Shown: positions 41,080-49,850, counted from the stretch's first letter. The stretch: 64,000 nt of DNA from Pectobacterium aquaticum (GCF_003382565.3 NZ_CP086253.1:868001-932000); one strand, 5' to 3'. Numbers and translations: made by a program. Notes: a model not told the origin generated them from the sequence alone.

Positions 41080-43020
41080 TTAAATACGGAAGACGCTGAC
41101 CAGCTCGCTGAGATGGTGACCTTTCTGGCGCAGGCTCTGAGCGGTATCTTCCGAATTGTTGACCAGAATGGCATTTTCCTGTGTTGTCTGACCAATCTGT
41201 ACAATCGCGATGTTCACCTGGCTGATACCCGCAGACTGCTCGCGTGAGGCGATATCGATATCGTTCACGATGGTACTGACCTGCAAGATGCGGTCACGCA
41301 AGTCATCCATTACCGCCTGCGTTTTTTCTGAGAAATGATAACCCGCTTCGATTTTCTCCAGTGATTCATCAATCAGCGTTTCGATCTCTTTCACCGCAGT
41401 AGAACTGCGCTGTGCCAGCGCCCGCACTTCGGCGGCAACCACGGCGAAGCCTCTACCGTGCTCACCCGCACGAGCGGCTTCTACTGCGGCATTCAGTGCC
41501 AGAATATTGGTCTGGAAAGCGATAGATTCGATGACTGTCGTGATATCAGCAATCCGCTGGGATGAGTTCTTGATATCGCTCATCGTAGAAACGGAGTCGA
41601 TAACGGTCTGGCTGCCGTTGCGTGCTGCTGCGGCGCTCTGCGCTGCCAGATCTTTGGCGGCGGAGACGTTATCGGCATTCTGCTTCACGCTGGCGGAGAG
41701 TTGCTCCATGCTGGCAGACGTCTCTTCGACGCTGCTGGCCTGACGGGCAATCTGCTCGCTGATATTTTCGCTATCGGCAGCCAGCGCATCGGTGCTAGAA
41801 CCGATTTCTTCGGACGAATTTCTCACCTGCGACACGATGGTCGTTAGCCCTTGTCCGATGCCGTTAATGGCATCGATCAGGCGGCCAACTTCATCGTAAC
41901 GGTTGCTTGAAAGCGTTGCCGTCAGGTTACCGGCAGAAAACTGTTCCGCTACTTTGACGATTTCAACCAGCGGCTGGCTCAGCCATTTGCGCGTCAGTAC
42001 GACAAAGAATCCAGCGAAGAGCAGAACCAGAATAATGCCGCCGCCCAAAAACAGGTTACGGGTGTGATTAATTTCTGCCATCAGGCTTTCTTTGCTCACC
42101 GTGCCTGCAACAATCCAGTTCCATTGCGGAATACTGCGGTACACCATGATTCGGTTTTTTTCTTCGCCCGTCATCGTGTTGTTGACGTATTCGATCGTAC
42201 CATTACCAGTTGCCAGCACGTTTTCTAACGCACCGTCTGACCAGTCAGGGCGTTGGTTGGCATTGCTTGGGTGGTAAAGATAGTTACCTGCATCCTTTCC
42301 TTTTTTCGTGCTAAGGACAAAGAAATGGCCGGTTTCACCCATTTTCTTGTTCAGAATCGTTTGCTGCATCTCGGTAAATTGCTTCGTGATGTCGACGCCG
42401 GCGAACAGAATGCCGATCACCTTGTTTTCACTATCGCGTATTGGTTGATACTGGGTGATGTACTGTTTGCCGAATAGTGTGGCTAACCCACTGTAAGTGT
42501 CACCTTTCATCACGTGCGCATAGGCTGGGCTTTCACGATCGAGTTTGGTGCCCATCGCGCGCGATCCATCTTCTTTTTTTAGTGAAGTGGTAACGCGCGT
42601 AAAATCCTCTCCATCACGGGCAAAAACGGTTGAAACGGCATTGGTACGGCTCAGAAAATCGTCCGGCACTTCGGTGTTGAGGTTCAATACCGTATCGCCA
42701 GCCTTAAGCGTTGGGTGAGAGGTGTTGCCGAAAGGCGTGCGGTTAACGGTATCCAGTGAAAACCGCGTCGGCAGAAAGCTCGCCAACAACTGCGTATAGT
42801 TGCTGACCTCAGCTTGCAGGCCGGTATCGTACATGTTGATCATGTCAGTGACGCCATTCACCTGGCTCTGCATGTTATTGAGGGTCAACGATTTCAGTTG
42901 AACGCCTGCGGAGCGGGTTAGGGTGAGGGTAAAGACTATGAACAATATCGCCACGCTTAGAGAGGCGATAATTGATAGTTTGATACCCAAACCCCAGTGC
43001 TTAAAGGAAAGTCCCAACAT
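41080..43020 (-). CDS. Methyl-accepting chemotaxis protein with Cache sensor domain
   Basis: 646 residues. TM1 (about 15-37), a long periplasmic Cache-type domain (about 40-315) with GVTDMINMYDTGLQAEV, GKQYITQYQPIRDSENKVIGILFAGVD split over its PAS-like core, then TM2 (about 322-345), HAMP and signalling region with the normal tip ALNAAVEAARAGEHGRGF. It ends VFRI without a CheR docking peptide. Cache receptors of this type commonly sense small organic acids or amino acids; the ligand is unknown. No FliA promoter was found upstream. Confidence 0.93.
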   Translation of the reverse strand: MLGLSFKHWGLGIKLSIIASLSVAILFIVFTLTLTRSAGVQLKSLTLNNMQSQVNGVTDMINMYDTGLQAEVSNYTQLLASFLPTRFSLDTVNRTPFGNTSHPTLKAGDTVLNLNTEVPDDFLSRTNAVSTVFARDGEDFTRVTTSLKKEDGSRAMGTKLDRESPAYAHVMKGDTYSGLATLFGKQYITQYQPIRDSENKVIGILFAGVDITKQFTEMQQTILNKKMGETGHFFVLSTKKGKDAGNYLYHPSNANQRPDWSDGALENVLATGNGTIEYVNNTMTGEEKNRIMVYRSIPQWNWIVAGTVSKESLMAEINHTRNLFLGGGIILVLLFAGFFVVLTRKWLSQPLVEIVKVAEQFSAGNLTATLSSNRYDEVGRLIDAINGIGQGLTTIVSQVRNSSEEIGSSTDALAADSENISEQIARQASSVEETSASMEQLSASVKQNADNVSAAKDLAAQSAAAARNGSQTVIDSVSTMSDIKNSSQRIADITTVIESIAFQTNILALNAAVEAARAGEHGRGFAVVAAEVRALAQRSSTAVKEIETLIDESLEKIEAGYHFSEKTQAVMDDLRDRILQVSTIVNDIDIASREQSAGISQVNIAIVQIGQTTQENAILVNNSEDTAQSLRQKGHHLSELVSVFRI

Positions 43021-43312
43021 ATGTGTGTCTCTTATAATAAAAAAGGTTATTTTTTAGTCTTACTTCACATGCGTTAACGGCAGTAAATGAAAAAAATTAA
43101 TCACGGAGTGCAAGTGTTAACTTCAGTTATTGATCTAGATTAATGCTATTTTTTATTCACATAAATGCGCTAGTTAGGCCAGCACGTGACGAATGACGAC
43201 ACGGAGATAAAACATTGCTGTGAGTGTGGTTATCGTAAAAGGTAGTAAATTTTCCGCTAAATACAATTTCGCTACATAAAAATAGGCTGACGGAAGGGAA
43301 CACGAGGGAAAT

Positions 43313-44065
43313 ATGGTCGAAATGTCACTGGATAAACTCGGTAGCGGTATTGAAACGATTCACGCGGCACCTGCGGGAAAGAGAGAGCAGCCCCTCCCGA
43401 CGATTTTCTTCTTTCATGGTTACACGTCATCAAAAGAGGTGTATTCGTATTTTGGCTATGCGTTGGCTCAGGCTGGATTTCGGGTGATTTTGGCCGATGC
43501 GGCCATGCACGGTGCGCGCTATAACGGCGATGAAGCGCATCGATTGCGCCATTTCTGGGATATTTTGCAATCGAATATTGAAGAACTTCCCGACTATGTC
43601 GCGGAATATCGGCAGCGTGGCCTGATCGACGGGGAACGGGTTGGCGTTTGCGGCGCGTCACTTGGTGGAATGAGTGCGCTTGGGTGTATGGCGCGTTATC
43701 CGTGGATTACTGCGGTGGCAGCGTTTATGGGATCGGGCTATTTCTCTACGCTATCGTCCACGCTGTTTCCTCCGGTTCCTGTCGATAGTGAGGAAAATCA
43801 GGCGGTGTTGCAGACGTTAGCGAGCAAACTGGCTGATTATGATGTCACCACGCGTCTGGACGCGTTGTCCGATCGGCCGCTGCTGGTGTGGCACGGGGAA
43901 GCGGATGATGTCGTGCCTGCGGCAGAAAGCGCCCGTCTCTATCAGGCATTACAGGCACGCGATAAGCTGGCCAATCTGACGTATTTGACCGAGTCGGGTG
44001 TAGGGCATCGCATTACGCCAACGGCGCTGCAGGCGGGGGCTGATTTCTTCCGGCGGACGCTGTAA
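43313..44065 (+). CDS. yjfP: Alpha/beta hydrolase esterase YjfP
   Basis: 250 residues, GAGGGAA before the ATG. The oxyanion region FFFHGYTSSKE, nucleophile elbow GASLGGMSA, the acid in LLVWHGEADDVVPA and the final histidine in GVGHRITPTALQ make a complete serine hydrolase. E. coli YjfP is a carboxylesterase reported to act on acylated sugars. Physiological substrate uncertain. Confidence 0.93.
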   Translation: MVEMSLDKLGSGIETIHAAPAGKREQPLPTIFFFHGYTSSKEVYSYFGYALAQAGFRVILADAAMHGARYNGDEAHRLRHFWDILQSNIEELPDYVAEYRQRGLIDGERVGVCGASLGGMSALGCMARYPWITAVAAFMGSGYFSTLSSTLFPPVPVDSEENQAVLQTLASKLADYDVTTRLDALSDRPLLVWHGEADDVVPAAESARLYQALQARDKLANLTYLTESGVGHRITPTALQAGADFFRRTL

Positions 44066-44160
44066 TCCTGTCCTGATGGTTTAAACATCACCACGCAGAA
44101 AACTCCTGTGTTTCTTCCTTGTGTTCTTTAATCTCGGGCACTATACTTACGCGTCATTTT

Positions 44161-44235
44161 TTCAGCCGCACATACACACGTTCCTTGCCTCCACGGGCCG
44201 CGGTTGACCCAGACAGGAGGCTGAATAATCCGTAA
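44161..44235 (+). promoter_or_regulatory. S6:S18 ribosomal leader structure
   Basis: In the rpsF leader GCCTCC (44187-44192) pairs with GGAGGC (44216-44221), enclosing GGG/CCC and a CCG box (GGGCCGCGG). TTCAGCC (44161-44167) can pair with GGCTGAA (44219-44225) as an alternative fold. This matches the described leader motif by which the S6:S18 complex represses its own operon. Confidence 0.65.
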
Positions 44236-44246
44236 GGAGCAATTCG

Positions 44247-44639
44247 ATGCGTCATTACGAAATCGTATTTATGGTTCATCCTGACCAGAGCGAACAGGTT
44301 CCGGGCATGATCGAGCGCTACACTGCCACTATCACTGGTGCGCAGGGCACGATCCACCGTCTGGAAGACTGGGGCCGCCGTCAACTGGCTTACCCGATCA
44401 ACAAACTGCACAAGGCACATTACGTTCTGCTGAACGTTGAAGCGCCGCAGGAAGCGATCGATGAGCTGGAAACAAACTTCCGCTTTAACGATGCCGTTAT
44501 CCGCAGCATGGTTATGCGCGTTAAGCACGCGGTAACTGAAGCATCTCCAATGGTGAAAGCGAAAGACGAACGCCGTGAGCGTCGTGAAGATTTCGCTGAA
44601 GCTGGCGATGATGTGGATGCAGGGGATTCTGAAGAGTAA
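44247..44639 (+). CDS. rpsF: 30S ribosomal protein bS6
   Basis: 130 residues, AAGGAG before the ATG. Typical start MRHYEIVFMVHPDQSEQV, the central WGRRQLAYPINKLHKAHYVL, and an acidic tail (DDVDAGDSEE) that in E. coli receives extra glutamates from RimK. Binds 16S rRNA together with bS18. First gene of the rpsF-priB-rpsR-rplI operon. Confidence 0.99.
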   Translation: MRHYEIVFMVHPDQSEQVPGMIERYTATITGAQGTIHRLEDWGRRQLAYPINKLHKAHYVLLNVEAPQEAIDELETNFRFNDAVIRSMVMRVKHAVTEASPMVKAKDERRERREDFAEAGDDVDAGDSEE

Positions 44640-44644
44640 TTGTT

Positions 44645-44965
44645 GTGGTGACGGTGAATCGTCTGGTGTTGTCCGGCACAGTGTGCAAGACGCCCATTCG
44701 TAAAGTCAGCCCGTCAGGCATTCCTCACTGTCAGTTTGTGCTTGAGCACCGCTCGACACAGGAGGAAGCCGGATTGAGTCGGCAAGCATGGTGTCGTATG
44801 CCCGTGATTGTCAGCGGACTCTCGTCACAAGCAGTTACCCACAGTATAACGGTCGGCACGCAACTTACCGTGCACGGGTTCATTAGCTGCCATCAAGGGC
44901 GCAATGGCTTGAGCAAGATAGTGTTACATGCCGAGCAGATTGAATTGATAGATTCTGGAGACTAG
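44645..44965 (+). CDS. priB: Primosomal replication protein N (PriB)
   Basis: 106 residues. An OB-fold single-strand DNA binding protein that helps PriA restart stalled forks. The sequence [20 protein letters not shown] and the C-terminal [19 protein letters not shown] are nearly those of E. coli. Start is one of two successive GTG codons (44645 or 44648); the first gives the form known from Yersinia. Lies five bases after rpsF. Confidence 0.96.
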
Positions 44966-44969
44966 CCAC

Positions 44970-45197
44970 ATGGCACGTTATTTCCGTCGTCGCAAATTCT
45001 GCCGTTTCACCGCGGAAGGCGTTGTAGAGATTGATTATAAAGATATCGCTACGCTGAAAAACTATATCACTGAAAGCGGCAAGATTGTTCCGAGCCGTAT
45101 CACCGGTACTCGTGCAAAATACCAGCGTCAGCTGGCCCGCGCTATCAAGCGTGCGCGTTACTTGTCTTTGTTGCCGTACACTGACCGTCATCAGTAA
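44970..45197 (+). CDS. rpsR: 30S ribosomal protein bS18
   Basis: 75 residues, the exact family length. [18 protein letters not shown] and the C-terminal [12 protein letters not shown] are diagnostic. It forms a heterodimer with bS6 in the platform of the small subunit. Confidence 0.99.
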
Positions 45198-45238
45198 TCG
45201 GCCACTGTCCATTAACGAGACTTTGAGAGGATAAAGTA

Positions 45239-45691
45239 ATGCAAGTTATTCTGCTTGATAAAGTAGCAAACCTGGGCAGCCTGGGTGATCAGGTAAACGT
45301 TAAAGCGGGCTATGCTCGTAACTTCTTGGTTCCACAGGGCAAAGCTGTCCCAGCAACCAAGAAAAACGTGGAGTTCTTCGAAGCACGCCGTGCTGAACTG
45401 GAAGCCAAACTGGCTGACGTTCTGGCTGCTGCTGAAGCTCGCGCTGCTAAGATCAAAGAACTGGGTAGCGTTACCATCGCGTCTAAAGCAGGCGACGAAG
45501 GTAAACTGTTTGGTTCCATCGGTACTCGCGATATCGCTGATGCGGTAACGGCTGCCGGTGTTGACATTGCTAAGAGCGAAGTTCGCCTGCCGAACGGCGT
45601 CCTGCGTACTGTGGGTGAGCACGAAGTGAGCTTCCAGGTACACAGCGATGTCTTTGCTGCACTGAATGTCGTTGTTGTTGCTGGAGCGTAA
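45239..45691 (+). CDS. rplI: 50S ribosomal protein bL9
   Basis: 150 residues. N-terminal domain MQVILLDKVANLGSLGDQVN, a long connecting helix (about 45-75) and a C-terminal domain with GKLFGSIGTRDIADAV, all standard. Extends from the L1 stalk base and helps maintain reading frame. Last gene of the operon. Confidence 0.99.
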   Translation: MQVILLDKVANLGSLGDQVNVKAGYARNFLVPQGKAVPATKKNVEFFEARRAELEAKLADVLAAAEARAAKIKELGSVTIASKAGDEGKLFGSIGTRDIADAVTAAGVDIAKSEVRLPNGVLRTVGEHEVSFQVHSDVFAALNVVVVAGA

Positions 45692-45731
45692 TTCACGTTT
45701 ATCGTTGAATTAACACTTTAGTTAACATGTG

Positions 45732-45763
45732 AAACGCTGGCCTTGTGCCAGCGTTTTGCATTT
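45732..45763 (+). terminator. Rho-independent terminator after rplI
   Basis: AAACGCTGGC (45732-45741) pairs with GCCAGCGTTT (45747-45756), followed by TGCATTTT. Confidence 0.88.
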
Positions 45764-45819
45764 TAGGGATCGGGAAATGACCTATCATTACCTACACCTA
45801 AAAGCAGGCCGGAGACCGC

Positions 45820-46182
45820 ATGTCTGACTTGATTCATCTCATCCGTGTTTATGACGCGCACGCGCCTTTCTCTTCCCCCACTTTTCTGATTGACCGTCTG
45901 TGGCCGCGCGGTATCAGCAAATCACGTCTGGAGGGTGTTGAGTGGTTTAAAGATATCGCACCGAGCAGCAAGTTAAGGAAATGGTTTCACGCCGAGCCTG
46001 AACGCTGGGCGGAATTTGTAGATGATTATTGTAATGAGTTAACCCAGGGTACGGCGTGTGACAGGTTGCTAGCGTTACTTGAGCAGAAGCAGGCAATCAC
46101 GCTGCTTTATGGCAGTAAAGATGCGCAGCACAACCATGCTATTGTCCTGCGCGATTTTCTATTGGAACGGCATGCTCGTTAG
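45820..46182 (+). CDS. DUF488 family protein (YeaO-like)
   Basis: 120 residues. The motif FLIDRLWPRGISKSRL, then WFKDIAPSSKLRKWF and a final LLYGSKDAQHNHAIVL define the DUF488/YeaO family, a small soluble fold of unknown activity. Its end overlaps the convergent oapA-like gene by four bases. In E. coli yeaO is elsewhere, so its place here is a lineage feature. Confidence 0.88.
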   Translation: MSDLIHLIRVYDAHAPFSSPTFLIDRLWPRGISKSRLEGVEWFKDIAPSSKLRKWFHAEPERWAEFVDDYCNELTQGTACDRLLALLEQKQAITLLYGSKDAQHNHAIVLRDFLLERHAR

Positions 46183-46892
46183 CGAGTACGAGTAAAAGCA
46201 CCGCCTGCACCGCGGGTGAACCGAATCGTCTGGTTTGCCGTGGTTTCGATCTCCAGCTCTGCGACCATACCTTGTGCATTCAGCTGTAATTTGACTGCCT
46301 GACCCGCCCGTAAATTGCTGAGCGGCTTATCCCTGCCTTCCACCTGAGCCATCGCGAACACATCGCTGACTGGCAGATTGTTATCGCGAAAGAGCTGGGC
46401 CAGCGTTTGCCCCGAGGCGATCTCATACTGTCGCCACGGTGCTGATGACTGTGCTGGAGGTTCGGTGGCCGTAGGCTGATGTTGTGATGTTGAAGGCGGG
46501 TTTTCAATAATCACGGCCTGCATTGCCGCCTGATTATCTGCCTGCGTAAGGGGGACGAGCGTGGTACGGGTAGTCTGCGGGTGTTGGGCGCTGTAAGGCC
46601 AGAGCAGCACGACCAGCAGCAGTGCGATAGCGATTAAAATCCAGCGGCGATGGAGGAACGGCAGCGGTTCCATCCAGTGATAGCCATCGGGCAAATGCCA
46701 GACTTTTTGCAGTATGTTGCCAAGATGCTCGCGCAGAGAAGGAGAGGACAACTGTTCCTGCTCTTTGTGTTCCCCGTCGTTTTCTACGATTACAGCATGT
46801 GAGGGCTGCCGCTGGATGATTCGCTGGCAGAAGCGTACTAGCGTTTGATAATCCCAGGTGGTTTTCCGCTTCCTGGGCGCAATTCTGCCCAT
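46179..46892 (-). CDS. ytfB: OapA/YtfB family cell-surface and division protein
   Basis: 237 residues. A basic cytoplasmic N-terminal part (1-80), one membrane segment (about 84-100, RWILIAIALLLVVLLW), a Gln/Thr/Pro-rich linker and a C-terminal OapA domain related to LysM (QYEIASGQTLAQLFRDNNLP). E. coli YtfB affects cell division and binds glycans. Its synteny with fklB and ytfE supports the name. Confidence 0.9.
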   Translation of the reverse strand: MGRIAPRKRKTTWDYQTLVRFCQRIIQRQPSHAVIVENDGEHKEQEQLSSPSLREHLGNILQKVWHLPDGYHWMEPLPFLHRRWILIAIALLLVVLLWPYSAQHPQTTRTTLVPLTQADNQAAMQAVIIENPPSTSQHQPTATEPPAQSSAPWRQYEIASGQTLAQLFRDNNLPVSDVFAMAQVEGRDKPLSNLRAGQAVKLQLNAQGMVAELEIETTANQTIRFTRGAGGAFTRTR

Positions 46893-47191
46893 GGTGACCT
46901 CTCTTACTACGGTTTAATATAAAAACAGTTCAGTATAAAAAACAGCATCATATAAAAATGATGTCATTAACAACGCTATGCCAGTAACTAAAACTATGCC
47001 AGTAACTAGGCTACATCACTAGCCAGGCGGCGTCGGCATAAAAACCGTATTGGGATAATAATGCAATCCAGTATACCGATAATCCGCATAAGCTGACTAG
47101 TTAACGCGTTTACCTGCACTCAGGATTTTACCCCAATCCCCGTCGCTGTTATGCTGCGCTTTCAGTTTTTTACAGATTAAAAGGAACATCC
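46893..47191. other. Divergent region between ytfB and fklB
   Basis: Contains a 15-bp direct repeat, CTATGCCAGTAACTA, at 46976 and 46994, and otherwise AT-rich promoter sequence. No gene. Confidence 0.4.
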
Positions 47192-47812
47192 ATGACAACT
47201 CCTTCTTTTGATAGCGTCGAAGCGCAGGCAAGTTACGGCATCGGCTTACAAGTTGGTCAACAGTTACAGGAATCAGGTCTTGAAGGTCTGATCCCAGAAG
47301 CCCTGCTTGCTGGTCTACGTGACGCGCTGGAAGGTAATGCGCCAGCGGTGCCTGTGGATGTGGTTCATCGTGCGCTGCGTGAAATTCACGAACGTGCTGA
47401 TGCGGTACGTCGCGATCGCCAACAGGTGCTGGCGGTAGAAGGCCAGCAGTTCCTGGCTGAAAACGCGCAGAAAGAAGGCGTGAACAGCACGGAATCGGGT
47501 CTGCAATTCCGCGTGTTGACGCAGGGTGAAGGTTCGATCCCGGCTCGTCAGGATCGCGTACGTGTGCATTACACCGGTCGTCTGATTGACGGCAGCGTGT
47601 TCGACAGCTCCGTCCAGCGTGGTCAACCTGCTGAATTCCCAGTAAGCGGCGTGATTCCTGGCTGGATTGAAGCGCTGACGCTGATGCCAGTTGGTTCCAA
47701 GTGGGAACTCTATATTCCGCACAATTTGGCGTATGGCGAACGTGGCGCGGGTGCTTCTATTCCGCCGTTCAGCGCGCTGATTTTTGAAGTGGAACTGCTG
47801 GAAATTCTGTAA
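47192..47812 (+). CDS. fklB: FKBP-type peptidyl-prolyl isomerase FklB
   Basis: 206 residues, AAAGGAA before the ATG. An N-terminal dimerisation domain (ASYGIGLQVGQQLQES) precedes the FKBP domain from about residue 115 (DRVRVHYTGRLIDGSVFDSS and IPPFSALIFEVELLEIL). No signal peptide, so it is cytoplasmic, like E. coli FKBP22. Catalyses proline isomerisation and acts as a chaperone. Confidence 0.95.
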   Translation: MTTPSFDSVEAQASYGIGLQVGQQLQESGLEGLIPEALLAGLRDALEGNAPAVPVDVVHRALREIHERADAVRRDRQQVLAVEGQQFLAENAQKEGVNSTESGLQFRVLTQGEGSIPARQDRVRVHYTGRLIDGSVFDSSVQRGQPAEFPVSGVIPGWIEALTLMPVGSKWELYIPHNLAYGERGAGASIPPFSALIFEVELLEIL

Positions 47813-47823
47813 TCTCCAGACAA

Positions 47824-47852
47824 AAGAAAGGCGCTCACTGAGCGCCTTTCTT
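47824..47852. terminator. Bidirectional terminator between fklB and ytfE
   Basis: AAGAAAGGCGCTC (47824-47836) pairs with GAGCGCCTTTCTT (47840-47852) around a three-base loop. T-rich sequence follows on both strands, suiting the convergent fklB and ytfE. Confidence 0.85.
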
Positions 47853-47896
47853 GTTTCTACTTAATTGCTTTTAATTATTTTTTTATTGAAGCGACA

Positions 47897-48562
47897 TTAC
47901 TCACCGCGTAGTGCGCGTGGGAACAGCAAATTGTTTTCCAGATGGATGTGTTCCATCAGGTCGGTAATGAATTCGTTGATACCGGAATACAGTGCACGCC
48001 AGGTGTTGCAGGCACCTTCCGGTGGTACGACACTGTTGGTCAGCTCTTTGACCACTTCCACATCACGTCCAGCGTCATCGTGCTCATGCTCCATCACTGA
48101 AATCGGTGCGGCAGCATTCGCGCCCATTCCCTGACTGATCATCGGGAAGAGGATGCGTTCTTCTTTCATCATATGCTGAGACAGCTCGTTATAGATGGCG
48201 GTCAGTTGGTTTGCGAGGCCGTGCGGGCAGTCGGCTTTATCGTGATGCACGCGCTCGACTTTTTCTGCCATCAGAATCAGCTCTGGCAGTTGTTCGCGGT
48301 GGCGATCGTGAAAGCGGGGAATGATGTACGCAATAATGTCGGCCAGCGGCGCTTCACGCCAGTCGCGCGCGTCAGAAGGCTGCGCGGCCAGTTTTTCTAG
48401 TTGTGCTTCCAGCTCGTCGATATTGAGATCTTTTTTGCCCGCCGCGCGGCTGAGCGTTTGCTTTCCGCCGCAGCAGAAGTCCAGATTGAGTTCACGAAAG
48501 AGTTTGGTCGCGCGCGGAATAGCGGTAGCCAGCTCACCCAGGGATTGATCGCGGTATGCCAT
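47897..48562 (-). CDS. ytfE: Iron-sulfur cluster repair di-iron protein YtfE (RIC)
   Basis: 221 residues from ATG 48562 (GAGAGG upstream; homologues start MAYRDQSLGE). The N-terminal ScdA domain holds FCCGG; the helical C-terminal domain carries the His/Glu ligands of the di-iron site (FHDRHREQLPEL, HHDKADCPHG, MMKEERILFPM, MEHEHDDAG, HIHLENNLLFPR). Repairs clusters damaged by nitric oxide or oxidants. The NsrR-type site upstream fits control by the repressor encoded at 33999. Confidence 0.96.
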   Translation of the reverse strand: MAYRDQSLGELATAIPRATKLFRELNLDFCCGGKQTLSRAAGKKDLNIDELEAQLEKLAAQPSDARDWREAPLADIIAYIIPRFHDRHREQLPELILMAEKVERVHHDKADCPHGLANQLTAIYNELSQHMMKEERILFPMISQGMGANAAAPISVMEHEHDDAGRDVEVVKELTNSVVPPEGACNTWRALYSGINEFITDLMEHIHLENNLLFPRALRGE

Positions 48563-48591
48563 GATGATGCCTCTCAACGAATGCAGTTTAT

Positions 48592-48614
48592 AAATTGCAT
48601 TTTAAATGCATCTT
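48592..48614 (-). promoter_or_regulatory. NsrR operator upstream of ytfE
   Basis: Read on the minus strand the site is AAGATGCATTTAAAATGCA followed by ATTT, an 11-1-11 inverted repeat that agrees closely with the NsrR site of E. coli ytfE. It ends 30 bp upstream of the ATG, over the likely promoter. Confidence 0.85.
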
Positions 48615-48790
48615 TATTCGTTGAATATACCGCTTACGAGGTAGGCGGTAAAAAGCATGCTGTGCTGACTCGTAGATAAAACGTTAAAAACGGTAAAATC
48701 ATGAAAATAAGTATTTATCTGATAGTGGTGCAGAGGATTTCCCCGTATATCTCTGTCAGGCCGCAGTCGCGGTGAGCAAGGAGTTACCCT

Positions 48791-49213
48791 ATGTTTAAGC
48801 CACTCGTCATCAGTGCTCTGTTTGTAGGAATGTTTGCGGTCATGCCAGCGCCAGAGGCTAAGGGTGCCAGCATCGATCTGATGCCCGGCGTCACGTTGAA
48901 TATCGGCGAGCGTGACAGACGAGGTAATTACTGGGATGGCTATGACTGGCGCAGCGAGCGCTGGTGGCAGGAGCACCGGGGTTACCACCGTGGTGAACGT
49001 AATCAGCACGGTTACTATTGGGATGGTTGGCGCTGGCGCGATGCCCGCTGGTGGCGTGAGAGTCAGCACGACAGGCGCGATTATGATAAGCGCCGCTTTG
49101 ATCCCCCTCGCTACGTTGACGATCGCGGGCCGCGTCGCGGTGATTGGGACAGACGCGGGCATGAGCGGGGGAATGGGTACTATCGCAATGGGTGGGGATC
49201 GTTTCGCGACTAG
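48791..49213 (+). CDS. DUF2502 family exported protein
   Basis: 140 residues, AAGGAG upstream. Signal peptide with cleavage after about residue 26 (APEAKGA). The conserved start of the mature domain is SIDLMPGVTLNIGERDRRGN. Repeated YWDG(Y/W) and RWW motifs and a very Arg/Asp/Trp/Tyr-rich composition follow, as in E. coli YpeC. Likely periplasmic or surface-associated, with unknown function. Confidence 0.85.
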   Translation: MFKPLVISALFVGMFAVMPAPEAKGASIDLMPGVTLNIGERDRRGNYWDGYDWRSERWWQEHRGYHRGERNQHGYYWDGWRWRDARWWRESQHDRRDYDKRRFDPPRYVDDRGPRRGDWDRRGHERGNGYYRNGWGSFRD

Positions 49214-49216
49214 CGG

Positions 49217-49246
49217 ATAAAAAAGCGCCGCGAAAGGGCGGCGCTT
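49217..49246 (-). terminator. Terminator for the cpdB-flavodoxin unit
   Basis: AAGCGCCGC (49223-49231) pairs with GCGGCGCTT (49238-49246). On the minus strand the stem is followed by TTTTTTATCC, a good intrinsic terminator for genes arriving from the right; it lies ten bases past the DUF2502 stop and may also help there. Confidence 0.85.
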
Positions 49247-49283
49247 GTGAATTGGATAATGGTACGTAGAGTGTGTTGCTGAA

Positions 49284-49838
49284 CTAGTTAGCCAGTTTTG
49301 CGGCGATGTCAGCAACGCGCTGACCATACAGCTTACCGGTCGCCAGATCGCCCGCGACCACTTCATCTGCGCTGGCGTCAGACGGCGTCTGTGCCAGCAG
49401 ACCGACAGAACCACCGAGGTTATTCAAATCATCGCGTTTTGCCGCTTTGGCATTGGAAGGCAGTTGATTCAGGCTGACCCAAATTCCGCCGTGCTGTGAA
49501 GCCAGCGTTTGCAGATAAATCAGCGTGACCTGCTTGTCGCCGTTCAGGCTGGCGCTGTTAGTAAAGCCGCCAAACACTTTGTTGCTCCAACTGCGGGAGA
49601 ACCAGGCTTTAGAGCTGGCATCTGCGAATTTCTTGAACTGCCAGGTTGGGCCACCCATGTAGGTCGGTGTACCGAAAATAATGGCGTCAGCGGCAGTGAG
49701 TTGCTCCCACTCGGCATCGCTGATATTTCCTTCCGCATCGATGGCAATCAGCTCGGCGTTAGCGCCTTCGGCAACGGCAGTAGCCAAACGCTGGGTGTGG
49801 CCGTAGCCTGAATGATAAATAACGACTGCTTTTGACAT
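49284..49838 (-). CDS. Flavodoxin-family NAD(P)H:quinone oxidoreductase (WrbA-like)
   Basis: 184 residues. The FMN-phosphate loop is HSGYGHTQRLA and the isoalloxazine loops are FGTPTYMGGPTWQFKKF and GGFTNSASLNGDK. Shorter than classical WrbA (about 198) but of the same fold. Likely reduces quinones with two electrons. It starts 12 bp after the cpdB stop, so it is probably co-transcribed with it. Confidence 0.88.
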   Translation of the reverse strand: MSKAVVIYHSGYGHTQRLATAVAEGANAELIAIDAEGNISDAEWEQLTAADAIIFGTPTYMGGPTWQFKKFADASSKAWFSRSWSNKVFGGFTNSASLNGDKQVTLIYLQTLASQHGGIWVSLNQLPSNAKAAKRDDLNNLGGSVGLLAQTPSDASADEVVAGDLATGKLYGQRVADIAAKLAN

Positions 49839-49850
49839 AACCTATCCTCT

